A stretch of 56,688 nt of DNA from Pseudomonadota bacterium (GCA_947475315.1 CANJMY010000013.1:1-56688), one strand, 5' to 3'. Shown: positions 15,115 to 23,294, numbered from the stretch's first letter. A program made the numbers and translations. The notes: generated by a model from the letters alone, not told the origin.

Positions 15115-16367
15115 TCGCGTTGATGCTGCTGTGGGCTTCGGCCTGGGCCGCGCCGGAAGGGGCGGTCAACGCCACCTCGGAGACCACGTTCCAGGTCCGT
15201 CCCAACCTGTTCACCGGCACGCCATGGGGCGGGTTTGGCGAGCGACTGGGCCTGGACGCCACGCTGCCCAAGGGCTTCTCCCTGAGCGCGGGCGGCGGCC
15301 TTCGGTTCCGCGTGCCGGACCCGGGGGAGACCATCACCGGCGACCTCTGGCGCCTGTCGTTCAGCCACACCGGCCAGATCCACCGGGTCGACGTGGGCCG
15401 CATCGCCCGCCTGGACGCGCGTGGCTTCCAGCGCCTGGACGGCGCCGCCGCGGAGATCAAGCCCAGCGGCCCCGCCAGCGTGTCGGTCTGGGCCGGTCGT
15501 CTGTGGACCCCGGCCCACTGGGCGCCCGACACCACCGTCGTCGCCGGCGTGCAGGGCCACTACCGCCCCATGGTCGACGGCATGACCTCCAAGGCCGTGC
15601 AGGTGACCGCGGGCTGGGAGGGTCGCTACACGCCCAAGGCCGCCTTCCGAAACCGCCTGATGGGCGCGTTCAGCTTCTACGGCCCGCGCAACGCTCGCCT
15701 GAACGCCCTGCTTGAGGGCGAGACCGGGTCGGACAAGCGCGTGCCGGTGCGCGCCGAGGTTCACGGCGGCGGGCCGGTCGGACACCACGTCGACCTCCGC
15801 GGCGACCTCGCCTGGCAGGGCCTGGATCACCCCAGCTCGCCAGACGGCGCGATCACGCCGTTCGATTGGCTCACCCAGGACGGCTACGGCATCGCCAGCG
15901 TCGGCTTGGTCTGGGCGCATGGCCCGTTCAGCGTGGACGCGGTCGGCGGCCCCACCCTGCAGGTCGACCACCTGTACACGCCGGTCCCCGGCGGTCATGG
16001 TCGCGTCGCGTTCGGCGCGCGCATCCAGCACGCGTCCTTTGGCGTGTTCGCCAACGGCGCGAGCATCGGCGGATCGTGGATGGCGGGCGGCGGCGCCGAG
16101 GTCGGTGGCCACTGGGAGCGCTATGACTTCGTCCTCGACTCGGCGGTCGACCGCATGACCCCGCTCGACGGCAGCGCGCGTTGGCTCGGCGAGGCACGGG
16201 CGCGCGGCTCGGTCGAGCTGCTCGACATCACCACAGGTGAGCTGGAGAACACCATCGGACTGGCGCTCGAGGCGGCCACCGGCACCGACCGCATGCTCTC
16301 CCCGTGGGTCCGCGGTGGGCTCGCCATCCAGATCGGCGTACGCCGCACCCCGGGGGCGACGCCATGA
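15111..16367 (+). CDS. Outer-membrane beta-barrel, predicted porin of the cytochrome conduit
   Basis: A 418-residue protein with a signal peptide (cleavage after ASAWAA) and no cysteine haem motif. The rest is amphipathic beta-strand with alternating hydrophobic residues and aromatic girdles (for example WRLSFSHTGQIHRVDVG, AFRNRLMGAFSFYG, RYDFVLDSAVDRM), typical of an outer-membrane barrel. It starts in an ATGA overlap with the preceding cytochrome lipoprotein and ends in a similar overlap with the next cytochrome. By analogy with MtrB, PioB and the Geobacter porin-cytochrome complexes, it would hold a multihaem cytochrome across the outer membrane. It is shorter than classical MtrB and I cannot assign it to that family by motif, so the role is taken from context. 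Confidence 0.8.
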   Translation: MIALMLLWASAWAAPEGAVNATSETTFQVRPNLFTGTPWGGFGERLGLDATLPKGFSLSAGGGLRFRVPDPGETITGDLWRLSFSHTGQIHRVDVGRIARLDARGFQRLDGAAAEIKPSGPASVSVWAGRLWTPAHWAPDTTVVAGVQGHYRPMVDGMTSKAVQVTAGWEGRYTPKAAFRNRLMGAFSFYGPRNARLNALLEGETGSDKRVPVRAEVHGGGPVGHHVDLRGDLAWQGLDHPSSPDGAITPFDWLTQDGYGIASVGLVWAHGPFSVDAVGGPTLQVDHLYTPVPGGHGRVAFGARIQHASFGVFANGASIGGSWMAGGGAEVGGHWERYDFVLDSAVDRMTPLDGSARWLGEARARGSVELLDITTGELENTIGLALEAATGTDRMLSPWVRGGLAIQIGVRRTPGATP

Positions 16368-16969
16368 AGCGCGCACTTCCCGTGCTGATCCTCGCCCTGC
16401 TGTTCGTGGTCCTGACCACGTTCGGCGGCAACGCGGGCGCGACCGCGCACCCCGCGCTCAAGGAGCCGTTCCCGTTCGACCACGGCGTGCACTCCGACGT
16501 CTTCCGCAAGGCAGACATCAGCTGTGTGACCTGCCACCCGGTCGGCCTGCGCGTGCCCATCGCGGACGGCGGGAGCGTGGCGCCAGACGCCGACATCCAG
16601 CCGCCGCTCACCAGCTGCCACGTCTGCCACCTGCAGCAGGCCAAGGGCGTGCCCCGCCAGGCGCCCGGCACCTGCGAGACCTGCCACGCCAACCGCGCCG
16701 AGCTCAAGCCCGCGGGGCATGACGCCACCTGGGCCACCAAGCACGGCGACGCCGCCCGCGCGCGTGGGTCGGACTGCGAGAGCTGCCACACGCCGCGCAC
16801 CTGCCTGGACTGCCACGAGAAGCGCGGCCCCATGGTCACCAGCCCTCACCCCCCCGGCTTCGGCTCGTTCCACGGCATCGAGGCGCGAATCGACCCCATC
16901 TCGTGCAGCTCCTGCCACACCGGCGAAAACTGCACGGCTTGCCATCTCAGCGGGACACGCCCATGGTGA
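16364..16969 (+). CDS. Heptahaem periplasmic c-type cytochrome
   Basis: A 201-residue protein starting in an ATGA overlap with the barrel gene. An N-terminal hydrophobic helix (LPVLILALLFVVLTTFGG) acts as signal peptide or membrane anchor. Seven CxxCH sites follow: CVTCH, CHVCH, CETCH, CESCH, CLDCH, CSSCH and CTACH. The segment FPFDHGVHSDVFRKADISCVTCHP resembles the class III cytochrome c3/c7 signature, in which early His residues ligate the first haems. It probably shuttles electrons in the periplasm between the inner-membrane NapC-like protein and the outer-membrane complex. It ends a few bases inside the next gene. Confidence 0.88.
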   Translation: MKRALPVLILALLFVVLTTFGGNAGATAHPALKEPFPFDHGVHSDVFRKADISCVTCHPVGLRVPIADGGSVAPDADIQPPLTSCHVCHLQQAKGVPRQAPGTCETCHANRAELKPAGHDATWATKHGDAARARGSDCESCHTPRTCLDCHEKRGPMVTSPHPPGFGSFHGIEARIDPISCSSCHTGENCTACHLSGTRPW

Positions 16970-17247
16970 AGTGGCTCCCCCTCCTCGCGATCCTCGCGGT
17001 GTCGGCTTGTGAGCCTGCGCCGTGTGATGGCTCCATGATCGACTCTCCCGGCGGCCTTGTCGTCACCCCCGTCGAGCACCCGACGGGCTGGGGCGAAGCC
17101 AACTGCGAGGAGTGTCACGTGGCCGACGTCACCCACACGAGCGGCTGCACCCCGGGCGTCGACCTGGACGCGGTCCGCTCCAAGATCGAGGCCGAGGGCC
17201 CCGACGTCTGCGTCGAGTGCCACGGCGACAACGGGAGGTCCGAGTGA
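16963..17247 (+). CDS. Small dihaem lipoprotein cytochrome
   Basis: A 94-residue lipoprotein. ATG at 16963 overlaps the previous gene by 7 bases; GTG at 16966 is also possible. The lipobox is LAVSAC (Cys16). Two CxxCH haem sites are present (CEECH and CVECH), each preceded by a His-containing segment (PVEHPTGW, THTSGC) that could give distal ligands. The PVEHPTGW stretch echoes the HPxxW repeats of the decahaem lipoprotein at 14308, which suggests that both descend from the same small haem module. It probably serves as an accessory electron carrier anchored to the outer or inner membrane. It overlaps the next gene by GTGA. Confidence 0.85.
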   Translation: MVKWLPLLAILAVSACEPAPCDGSMIDSPGGLVVTPVEHPTGWGEANCEECHVADVTHTSGCTPGVDLDAVRSKIEAEGPDVCVECHGDNGRSE

Positions 17248-18125
17248 ATCGCCTCTTCCCGTTCCTGCTCGTCGGCTTCGGCCTGAGCGTGGCGTACGGC
17301 GCCGGCATGGACAAGCCGCTGGGCGTCAGCCCGCACGGCAAGCCCGACCAGTGCCTCTCGTGCCACGCGCCCGCGCCGGCCGGCTCACCCGCGGGTACCA
17401 AGGTTGGCCCGCCGCTCCCGATCGTCGAGACCTGCCGCGGCTGTCACCCCACCGCGGACATGCACCCGGTCCACGTGACGCCGTCGCGCACGGTCCCGCC
17501 GGGCGACTTCCCGCTGGAGAACGGTCAGGTGGTCTGCGCCACGTGCCACACCGAGCCGTCGCACGACTGGTTCGACCGCACGCTGCCGCCGCCGTGGTTC
17601 CGCGACGGTCCGTACGAGCGGATCACCGACCTGTGCGTGCAGTGCCACGCGCCCGCGGTCTACAAGCGCGTCGAGCCGCATCAGGGCCGCACGGGCAACA
17701 TGGGCAGCTGCGCGGCGTGCCACATCGGACCGGTCACGCCGGGCGCCACCCAGGCGGGCTGGCGCCTTCGCACCAACCCCGAGAGCGCCTGCGTGGTCTG
17801 CCACGAGGGCACCGTGCACGCGGGCACGGCGGCGCACCTGGGCCAGACGGTCCCTGCGGACGTGGCGGCCACGCTGCCGCCGACCATGGCGCTGGTGGAC
17901 GGCAAGATCGCCTGCTTCACCTGCCATGAGGTGCACGACGGTCAGCACTCCGGATCGGTGAACGGCGCGCTGCCCCAGGTGCTGCGCTCCATCGCCCAGC
18001 GCGAGGGATGGGCTGCCGTCCCGGACACGTCGATTTGGCCTGGTCAGGACACCGGCACCGCGCTCCTCGCGCTGCCGCTCGAGGGCAGCGAGCTCTGCTC
18101 TGCGTGCCACGGAAAGGGCGGATGA
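17244..18125 (+). CDS. Octahaem c-type cytochrome
   Basis: A 293-residue secreted protein starting at GTG 17244 (GTGA overlap; GGGAGG 6 bases upstream), with a cleavable signal peptide ending VAYGA. Eight CxxCH haem sites are spread through the chain (CLSCH, CRGCH, CATCH, CVQCH, CAACH, CVVCH, CFTCH, CSACH). Interspersed His residues such as MHPVHV, PSHDW and EVHDGQH could provide bis-His ligation. No lipobox is visible, so it is likely soluble in the periplasm or bound to a partner. Its place between the dihaem lipoprotein and the 15-haem propeller lipoprotein suggests it belongs to the same conduit. Confidence 0.9.
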   Translation: MNRLFPFLLVGFGLSVAYGAGMDKPLGVSPHGKPDQCLSCHAPAPAGSPAGTKVGPPLPIVETCRGCHPTADMHPVHVTPSRTVPPGDFPLENGQVVCATCHTEPSHDWFDRTLPPPWFRDGPYERITDLCVQCHAPAVYKRVEPHQGRTGNMGSCAACHIGPVTPGATQAGWRLRTNPESACVVCHEGTVHAGTAAHLGQTVPADVAATLPPTMALVDGKIACFTCHEVHDGQHSGSVNGALPQVLRSIAQREGWAAVPDTSIWPGQDTGTALLALPLEGSELCSACHGKGG

Positions 18126-20575
18126 TGAAGCGCGTACTCCCGTTGATGCTGCTCTCCGCCTGCGGGTGGGGATCGCCGGTGATGCCGGAGCTGGAATCCA
18201 AGCCCCAACTGGTCGCGGTCCACGCGATCGACAAGATCGCCACGGGCGCCACGCTGCCGTCGGACATCCTGCTTCGCCCGGACGGCGGCTTCGCCGTGCT
18301 CGACTCCATGCGCGGCCGCATGCTGCTGTACGGAAAGGACGGCGCGCCCAACGGCGAGCTGTCGGGCAAGGACTGGCTGCGCTCGGTGCGCGGCGACCTG
18401 TCGGCGGACGGCAAGGCCTGGTGGCTCGCGCGTCCCGATGACGGCACGGTCGCCAAGGTCGGCCCGGACGGCGCGATCCTCCAGGTGTTCAAGGTCCTGA
18501 CGACCGACGGCAAGGGCATGGCGCCTGTCGCCGTCCACGACCTGGGCGACAGCCTGATGGTCGGCACCCGGTCGGGCGAGCTGCTGTGGCTCAACAGCGC
18601 CGGCGTGACCACCAAGCAGGTCCAGTCCGACGTCGAAGGCCGCACCTTCGGCTGCATCGCCGACTTGAGCCCGCTCGCCGACGGCGGCGTCGCGATGGTC
18701 GACACGCTCGGCGCCACCGTCCAGATCCTGAGCGCGGACGGGACGCCGACCTCGTTCTTCGGCCTGCGCGGGCCGTGGATCGGGCACATGATGAAGCCCA
18801 AGGCGGTCACGCTGGGGCCTGAGAACACGCTGCTCGTGGTCGATTCGTACCAGGGCGCAGCCCAGCTGTTCGACCAGGACGGCAGCCCGCTCGGCGCGCT
18901 CGCGGTCGACAACGCCATCCTCCGCTTTGACCACCCCATCGCGGTGGCCTGCGCGGACGACGTCTGCGAGGTCCTCGACCAGACCGACGGCACCGTCACG
19001 CGCTTTGGCCTCAAGGCCGACGACATCGACGTCGCGCGCGAGGACGCCAAGGTGCGCCACCTGCGCACGCCGCTGGTCGCCGCCCGTACGGAGGACGCCG
19101 AGGGCGATCAGCGCCTGTGCATCCAGTGCCACGACGGCATCGTCAACGACGACCGCGACGTGTGGGACAAGGCGCTGGCGCACCACCCGGTGGGCGTGGT
19201 GCCTGATCTGGTCACCGTACCCAAGGGCTTCCCCCTGGACGCGGCGGGCAAGCTTCGCTGCGGCACCTGCCACAGCCCGCACGGCGTGTCGGACCTCGAC
19301 GAGCTGGCCGCGGCCGACGCCGGCGCCCCGCTCATCCGCCACGACAGCGGCGCGGCCGATCGCTTCACCCGCGCCAAGCGCAGCGACAGCAGCCTGTGCC
19401 TGGCGTGCCACACCGACGCCCCGCACGACGCGGTCGTCGCCAAGCTCGGCCTGCCCGGCGCGGGCGTGCACCCGTCCGGCCCCAAGCTGGTGGCCGCCCT
19501 CGCCAAGCGCGGCGGCAAGGCCGGCGATCTGGCGCTCCCGATCGGCGTGGACGGAAGCTGCCTGTCCTGCCACGCGGTCCACGGCGCGGCCCCCGGCGCG
19601 CTCCGTCGCGAAGTCGCCGACGGCGGCACCTGCCTGGGCTGCCACGGTGAGCGTTCCGGGACCAGCAACCACCCGCTCCCCCGCGAGCCGCACGCCAACC
19701 TGGAAGACGGCGGCCGCGAGGCCTGCTTCGCCTGCCACGACATCGTCGGCGGTCGCACCGACGCGCTGCTGCGCTTCAGCAAGTCGGGCGAGGGCCCCTG
19801 CGTCGGCTGCCACACCAACAAGGTGGAGGGCTCGCCGCACGCGCGCGTCCAGGGCGACGCCGGCATGCCCTGCCTGGGCTGCCACGCGCCGCACGGCGCG
19901 CCGCCGCCGAACTACTTGACGACGCTCAAGGTCGCGAGCGATCGCGACCCGTCGGGCTGCCTGACCTGCCACAACAAGCCGACCGAGTCGGGCGCCAAGC
20001 CGGGCGTCGTCGGACACCAGGTGAACGCGAAGGTGGCGTGCAGCGACTGCCATGCTGACCCGCATCAGCCGCAGGACGTGAAGGCGTGCGGGACGTGCCA
20101 CACGGTCCAGGGCGAGGCCGCCGCGCGCGGGGGTCACGGCAGCGCGGTCTGCGCGGACTGCCACCCGCCGCACGCGCCGCAGCCGGTGCTGGCGCGCGCT
20201 CCGGCCGACCTGAACCCGGCGTCTCGTCGCTGCCTGGCCTGCCACGCGGTCGGTCAGCCCGGCGACGCGCCCACCGTGCCGTCCTACGAGCACCCGGTCC
20301 CCGTGTTCACGCCCACCGGCGAGCGCTGGGCGCCGCTGTCCAAGCTGCCGCTCTATGGTCCCAACGGCCAGGTGGTCGCGGCCGGACAGAACGGCGAGCT
20401 GGTCTGTCAGAGCTGTCACTTGGTCCACGGACCCGACCCGCAGCGGCCCGGCGAGAACCTGCGCCAGCCCGACTGGCAGGAGGCCTGCTCCGCCTGCCAC
20501 GCGGACGACGCGCTGCCGTTGTACCGTTGGTTCCACGCACCCCAGCGCCGGGCCGGCCTGTTGGAGAGCCCGTGA
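18122..20575 (+). CDS. 15-haem cytochrome lipoprotein with N-terminal NHL-like beta-propeller
   Basis: An 817-residue lipoprotein (MM start at 18122 overlapping the previous stop; lipobox LMLLSAC, Cys14). The first 320 or so residues form a six-bladed NHL-type propeller, with repeats such as LPSDILLRPDGGFAVLDSMRGR, GGVAMVDTLGATVQILSADG and PKAVTLGPENTLLVVDSYQG (each broken by Gly/Asp turns). The remaining 500 residues carry fifteen CxxCH haem sites. The HGxxPG/PHG elements around them (SPHGVSDL, AVHGAAPG, APHGAPPP, LVHGPDP) mark a doubled-CXXCH repeat family. Propeller plus a long haem chain may combine docking to a partner with long-range electron transfer. It is the largest haem carrier of the operon. 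Confidence 0.92.
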   Translation: MMKRVLPLMLLSACGWGSPVMPELESKPQLVAVHAIDKIATGATLPSDILLRPDGGFAVLDSMRGRMLLYGKDGAPNGELSGKDWLRSVRGDLSADGKAWWLARPDDGTVAKVGPDGAILQVFKVLTTDGKGMAPVAVHDLGDSLMVGTRSGELLWLNSAGVTTKQVQSDVEGRTFGCIADLSPLADGGVAMVDTLGATVQILSADGTPTSFFGLRGPWIGHMMKPKAVTLGPENTLLVVDSYQGAAQLFDQDGSPLGALAVDNAILRFDHPIAVACADDVCEVLDQTDGTVTRFGLKADDIDVAREDAKVRHLRTPLVAARTEDAEGDQRLCIQCHDGIVNDDRDVWDKALAHHPVGVVPDLVTVPKGFPLDAAGKLRCGTCHSPHGVSDLDELAAADAGAPLIRHDSGAADRFTRAKRSDSSLCLACHTDAPHDAVVAKLGLPGAGVHPSGPKLVAALAKRGGKAGDLALPIGVDGSCLSCHAVHGAAPGALRREVADGGTCLGCHGERSGTSNHPLPREPHANLEDGGREACFACHDIVGGRTDALLRFSKSGEGPCVGCHTNKVEGSPHARVQGDAGMPCLGCHAPHGAPPPNYLTTLKVASDRDPSGCLTCHNKPTESGAKPGVVGHQVNAKVACSDCHADPHQPQDVKACGTCHTVQGEAAARGGHGSAVCADCHPPHAPQPVLARAPADLNPASRRCLACHAVGQPGDAPTVPSYEHPVPVFTPTGERWAPLSKLPLYGPNGQVVAAGQNGELVCQSCHLVHGPDPQRPGENLRQPDWQEACSACHADDALPLYRWFHAPQRRAGLLESP

Positions 20576-20691
20576 GTCGCATCGTCCGTCTGGCGATCAT
20601 CGCCTTCGTGCTCGGCGCGGCCACGGCCTTCGCCTTGCTGTTCGCGCTACGGTTTGTCGTCTCGTCGATCGAGCACGGGGGTTTCTGGTGA
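20572..20691 (+). CDS. 39-residue single-pass membrane protein inside the cytochrome operon
   Basis: A very small ORF that fills exactly the gap between two cytochrome genes. It starts at GTG 20572 in a GTGA overlap with the 15-haem gene and ends in a GTGA overlap with the NapC-like gene. The ribosome site is GGAG 7 bases upstream. The product is one membrane helix (IIAFVLGAATAFALLFALRF) with basic residues on the N-terminal side (SRIVR) and a short SSIEHGGFW tail. Translational coupling on both sides argues that it is real. A role as a small subunit that helps anchor or assemble the quinol-oxidising NapC-like cytochrome is likely but not shown. Confidence 0.78.
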   Translation: MSRIVRLAIIAFVLGAATAFALLFALRFVVSSIEHGGFW

Positions 20692-21452
20692 TCCGCCGCG
20701 TAATCACGAGCATCTGGACCTGGGTGAAGGAGGCGATCGCGTTCGCCTTCTCCACGCCCGCCCGCGTCACCCTCATCGTCTGCGCGTTCTGCGTGGGCTT
20801 CGCCGCGTCGGCACCGGTGTCGGACGGCGCCTACAACTACATGTGGGCGAACCCGACCTTCTGCGGCTCGTGCCACATCCACGACTACGCGGACGCGGCC
20901 TTCTTCCGCTCGGCGCACGCCGGCGTGACCACCTGCCACGACTGCCATCGCGTGCCGTTGATGCACTACCCGCCCCAGGCGTACAACACGATCCGCTACG
21001 GCGCCCTCACGCAGTGGGAGATGCCCAAGCCGAACGTTCCGTCCGTGCTGTGCGAGACGTGCCACACCGACGACGGAGACGAAGAGATGACCGGCCCGAT
21101 GAGCGACGAGATGCGCGAGCAGGTCGTGAAGATCGATCAGAGCCCGCTGCACCGCATCCACCTGGACGCCAAGCGCCGCAACCCTGGCACTGCCAAGGGC
21201 GGCCCGCACGACGGCGCCCCCGGCGCGCCCACCGCCGACGACGACGTGCTGCGGAAGGGTGAGACGTCGCTGATCACCTGCATGGACTGCCACGGCAGCC
21301 AGAACAACCGCGCGCATCACTTCCTGCCCACCCGCGCGAACTGCGTCGCCTGCCACAGTGACGCGGACAAGGCCGGCGGCCGCCTGAAGACCCTGCAGTG
21401 CCAGGAGTGCCACTTCGACGGCTTCGTCGGGCGCAAGCCGGGCTTCGAGTAG
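20688..21452 (+). CDS. NapC/NirT-like membrane-anchored hexahaem cytochrome, predicted quinol dehydrogenase
   Basis: A 254-residue protein from GTG 20688. An N-terminal membrane anchor (PARVTLIVCAFCVGFAAS) is followed by NPTFCGSCHIHDYADAAFFRSAH and TTCHDCHRVP, the hallmark arrangement of NapC/NirT/NrfH/CymA-type cytochromes. Six CxxCH sites in total: CGSCH, CHDCH, CETCH, CMDCH, CVACH and CQECH. Proteins of this family take electrons from membrane quinols and pass them to periplasmic cytochromes. It is the last gene of the operon and the only one with this inner-membrane signature, so it is the expected entry point of electrons into the conduit. Confidence 0.9.
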   Translation: MIRRVITSIWTWVKEAIAFAFSTPARVTLIVCAFCVGFAASAPVSDGAYNYMWANPTFCGSCHIHDYADAAFFRSAHAGVTTCHDCHRVPLMHYPPQAYNTIRYGALTQWEMPKPNVPSVLCETCHTDDGDEEMTGPMSDEMREQVVKIDQSPLHRIHLDAKRRNPGTAKGGPHDGAPGAPTADDDVLRKGETSLITCMDCHGSQNNRAHHFLPTRANCVACHSDADKAGGRLKTLQCQECHFDGFVGRKPGFE

Positions 21453-21512
21453 CCGCGGCGCGTTCGAGGCTCGGCGGGCGACCGTCGTGTCGTCGCGCTA
21501 TTCTTCATCTCT

Positions 21513-21546
21513 GACGAGCTGAACCCACTTTGGGCCTCAACTCGTC
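21513..21546 (+). terminator. Inverted repeat after the cytochrome operon
   Basis: GACGAGCTGA (21513-21522) and TCAACTCGTC (21537-21546) pair over ten positions with one mismatch; CCA/TGG inside can extend the stem. It is followed by GGATTTG rather than a clear T run. It may end transcription of the cytochrome operon. Its right arm lies just before the -35 box of the hipBA promoter, so it could also be an operator. Confidence 0.4.
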
Positions 21547-21550
21547 GGAT

Positions 21551-21579
21551 TTGACGTGTCTGCCGGAACTCCTTATCCT
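21551..21579 (+). promoter_or_regulatory. Sigma-70-type promoter of hipBA
   Basis: TTGACG (21551-21556, five of six consensus bases) and TATCCT (21574-21579, four of six) are separated by exactly 17 bases. Transcription would begin near 21586, about 60 bases before the hipB start. This is the best-looking vegetative promoter in the window. Confidence 0.6.
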
Positions 21580-21586
21580 GAGCATA

Positions 21587-21606
21587 ACTCCTCGAATTGC
21601 ACGAGT
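21587..21606. promoter_or_regulatory. Candidate HipB operator
   Basis: ACTCCTCGAATTGCACGAGT is an imperfect palindrome (14 of 20 positions symmetric) that covers the predicted transcription start of hipBA. HipB-type antitoxins repress their own promoters by binding palindromes in this position; the sequence does not match the E. coli HipB consensus. Confidence 0.3.
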
Positions 21607-21648
21607 GGGTGCCCGGAACTGGGTACACCTCTTCGAAGGTGATGACTC

Positions 21649-21996
21649 ATGCAGATCGACCGCACGCTGAGCGACGACGCCGTCCTGGCCGAGCTGGGGG
21701 TCCGCCTGCGTCGGCAGCGGCTGGACCAGAACGCCACCCAGGCCGCCCTCGCCCACGAGGCGGGCGTGTCCAAGTCCACCGTCGAACGTCTGGAAGCGGG
21801 CGAGTCGGTCCAACTGTCCAGCTTGGTCCGCGTGCTGCGCGCCTTGGGGCTGTCGGAGCGTCTGGAGCTCGCCGTGCCCGCGCCGCTGCCGTCGCCCATG
21901 CGCCTGCTGGAGCGCGACGGTGAGCTCCGCCAGCGCGCCAGCGCGCCGGTGGCCGCGTCCTCCATCACCCCGTGGACCTGGGGTGATGAGCCGTGA
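21649..21996 (+). CDS. hipB: HipB-like antitoxin, XRE-family repressor
   Basis: A 115-residue protein with a helix-turn-helix of the XRE/Cro type at about residues 12-70 (LGVRLRRQRLDQNATQAALA, then AGVSKSTVERLEAGESVQLS). The C-terminal tail ends in SSITPWTWGDEP. The ATG at 21649 has AAGGTGA 7 bases upstream. It overlaps hipA by GTGA, the usual antitoxin-first order. The expected role is to bind and neutralise the HipA kinase and to repress the shared promoter. The long hydrophobic C-terminal tail may contact HipA. Confidence 0.88.
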   Translation: MQIDRTLSDDAVLAELGVRLRRQRLDQNATQAALAHEAGVSKSTVERLEAGESVQLSSLVRVLRALGLSERLELAVPAPLPSPMRLLERDGELRQRASAPVAASSITPWTWGDEP

Positions 21997-23294
21997 CCGT
22001 GCCCGTCCGCGTCCGCATGTGGGGGCGCACCATCGGCGCGGTCGCCATGGTGCCGGGCTCGGACGTCGCCGCCTTCCAGTATGACCGCGACTTCGCCCGC
22101 AGCGGCGTCCAGGTGTCGCCGCTGACCATGCCGCCCTCCGAGCGGGTCTACAGCTTCCCCGAGCTGCCGCGCGGCGCGTTCAAGGGCCTGCCCGGCATGA
22201 TCGCCGACGTGCTCCCGGATAAGTTCGGCCACGCGCTGATCGACGCCTGGCTGGCCCGCCAGGGTCGGACGCCTGAGAGCTTCACCCCGGTCGACCGCCT
22301 CTGCTACATTGGCTCGCGGGGCATCGGCGCGCTGGAATTCGAGCCGTCCACCGGGCCCGACGTCGGCCCGTCCGAGCGGCTGGACGTCGAGGCGCTGGTC
22401 GGCCTGGCGTCCGAGGTGCTGAGCGCGCGCGGCGCCGTCCAGAGCTCGCTCGACCAGCCCCACCGCACCGAATCGCTCGCCGACATCCTGCGCGTCGGCA
22501 CGTCCGCCGGCGGCGCGCGCGCCAAGGCGCTGATCGCCTGGAACCCGCAGACCCACGAGGTCCGCTCCGGTCAGATCGAGCACGGCAGCGGCTTCGAGCA
22601 CTGGCTGATCAAGTTCGACGGCGTGGCCCACAACCGCGACAAGGAGCTCGCTGACCCCAGGGGCTACGGCGCGGTGGAGTTCGCCTACCACCGCATGGCC
22701 ACCACCGCGGGCGTGGAGATGAGCGCGTGCCGGCTGCTGGAGGAGGGCGGTCGCAGGCACTTCCTCACCCGGCGCTTCGACCGCACGCCGCAGGGTCGCC
22801 TGCACATGCAGTCGCTCGCCGCCATGGCCCACCTGGACTTCAACGCGCCCGGCGCGCACGGCTACGAGCAGGCGCTCACCACCCTCCGTCGCCTGGGCCT
22901 CGGCATGGACGCGCTGGAGCAGCAGGTCCGCCGCATGGTCTTCAACGTGGTCGCGCGCAACCAAGACGACCACGTGAAGAACATCGCGTTCCTCATGGAC
23001 CGTCAGGGCACCTGGTCGCTGTCGCCCGCGTTCGACGTCACCTGGGCCTACAACCCACAAGGCGCCTGGACCCAGCAACACCAGATGAGCCTGAACGGCA
23101 AGCGCGACAGCTTCGTCCTGGACGACCTGCGGGCGGTCGCGCGCGGCGCCTCGCTCAAGCGCGGTCGGATCGACGAGCTCCTCGACGAGGTGGTGGCGGC
23201 CGTGTCGCGCTGGCCCGAGTTCGCGCACGACGCGCAGGTCACCCCTGGGTGGATCGACGCCATCGCCGCCACACACCGGCTGGTCTGGCGCTAA
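21993..23294 (+). CDS. hipA: HipA-like serine/threonine kinase toxin
   Basis: A 433-residue HipA-family kinase starting at GTG 21993 in overlap with hipB. The N-terminal part (SERVYSFPELPRGAFKGLPGM...LPDKFGHALIDAW) is the HipA N-subdomain-1 module. The Gly-rich loop is DILRVGTSAGGARAKALIAW. The catalytic loop is NVVARNQDDHVKNIAF, and the metal-binding Asp is in LSPAFDVTWAY. All residues needed for phosphotransfer appear intact. The best-known HipA phosphorylates glutamyl-tRNA synthetase and causes growth arrest; other HipA-type kinases have other aminoacyl-tRNA synthetase targets. The target here cannot be predicted, although trpS lies 4.4 kb away. It converges on the TonB-receptor gene. Confidence 0.92.
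   Translation: MTVPVRVRMWGRTIGAVAMVPGSDVAAFQYDRDFARSGVQVSPLTMPPSERVYSFPELPRGAFKGLPGMIADVLPDKFGHALIDAWLARQGRTPESFTPVDRLCYIGSRGIGALEFEPSTGPDVGPSERLDVEALVGLASEVLSARGAVQSSLDQPHRTESLADILRVGTSAGGARAKALIAWNPQTHEVRSGQIEHGSGFEHWLIKFDGVAHNRDKELADPRGYGAVEFAYHRMATTAGVEMSACRLLEEGGRRHFLTRRFDRTPQGRLHMQSLAAMAHLDFNAPGAHGYEQALTTLRRLGLGMDALEQQVRRMVFNVVARNQDDHVKNIAFLMDRQGTWSLSPAFDVTWAYNPQGAWTQQHQMSLNGKRDSFVLDDLRAVARGASLKRGRIDELLDEVVAAVSRWPEFAHDAQVTPGWIDAIAATHRLVWR

Noticed and set aside
18044-20536. Minus-strand open frame of about 830 codons opposite the 15-haem gene
   Set aside because: Shadow of the cytochrome gene; low-complexity Arg/Ala/Val translation and no ribosome site.
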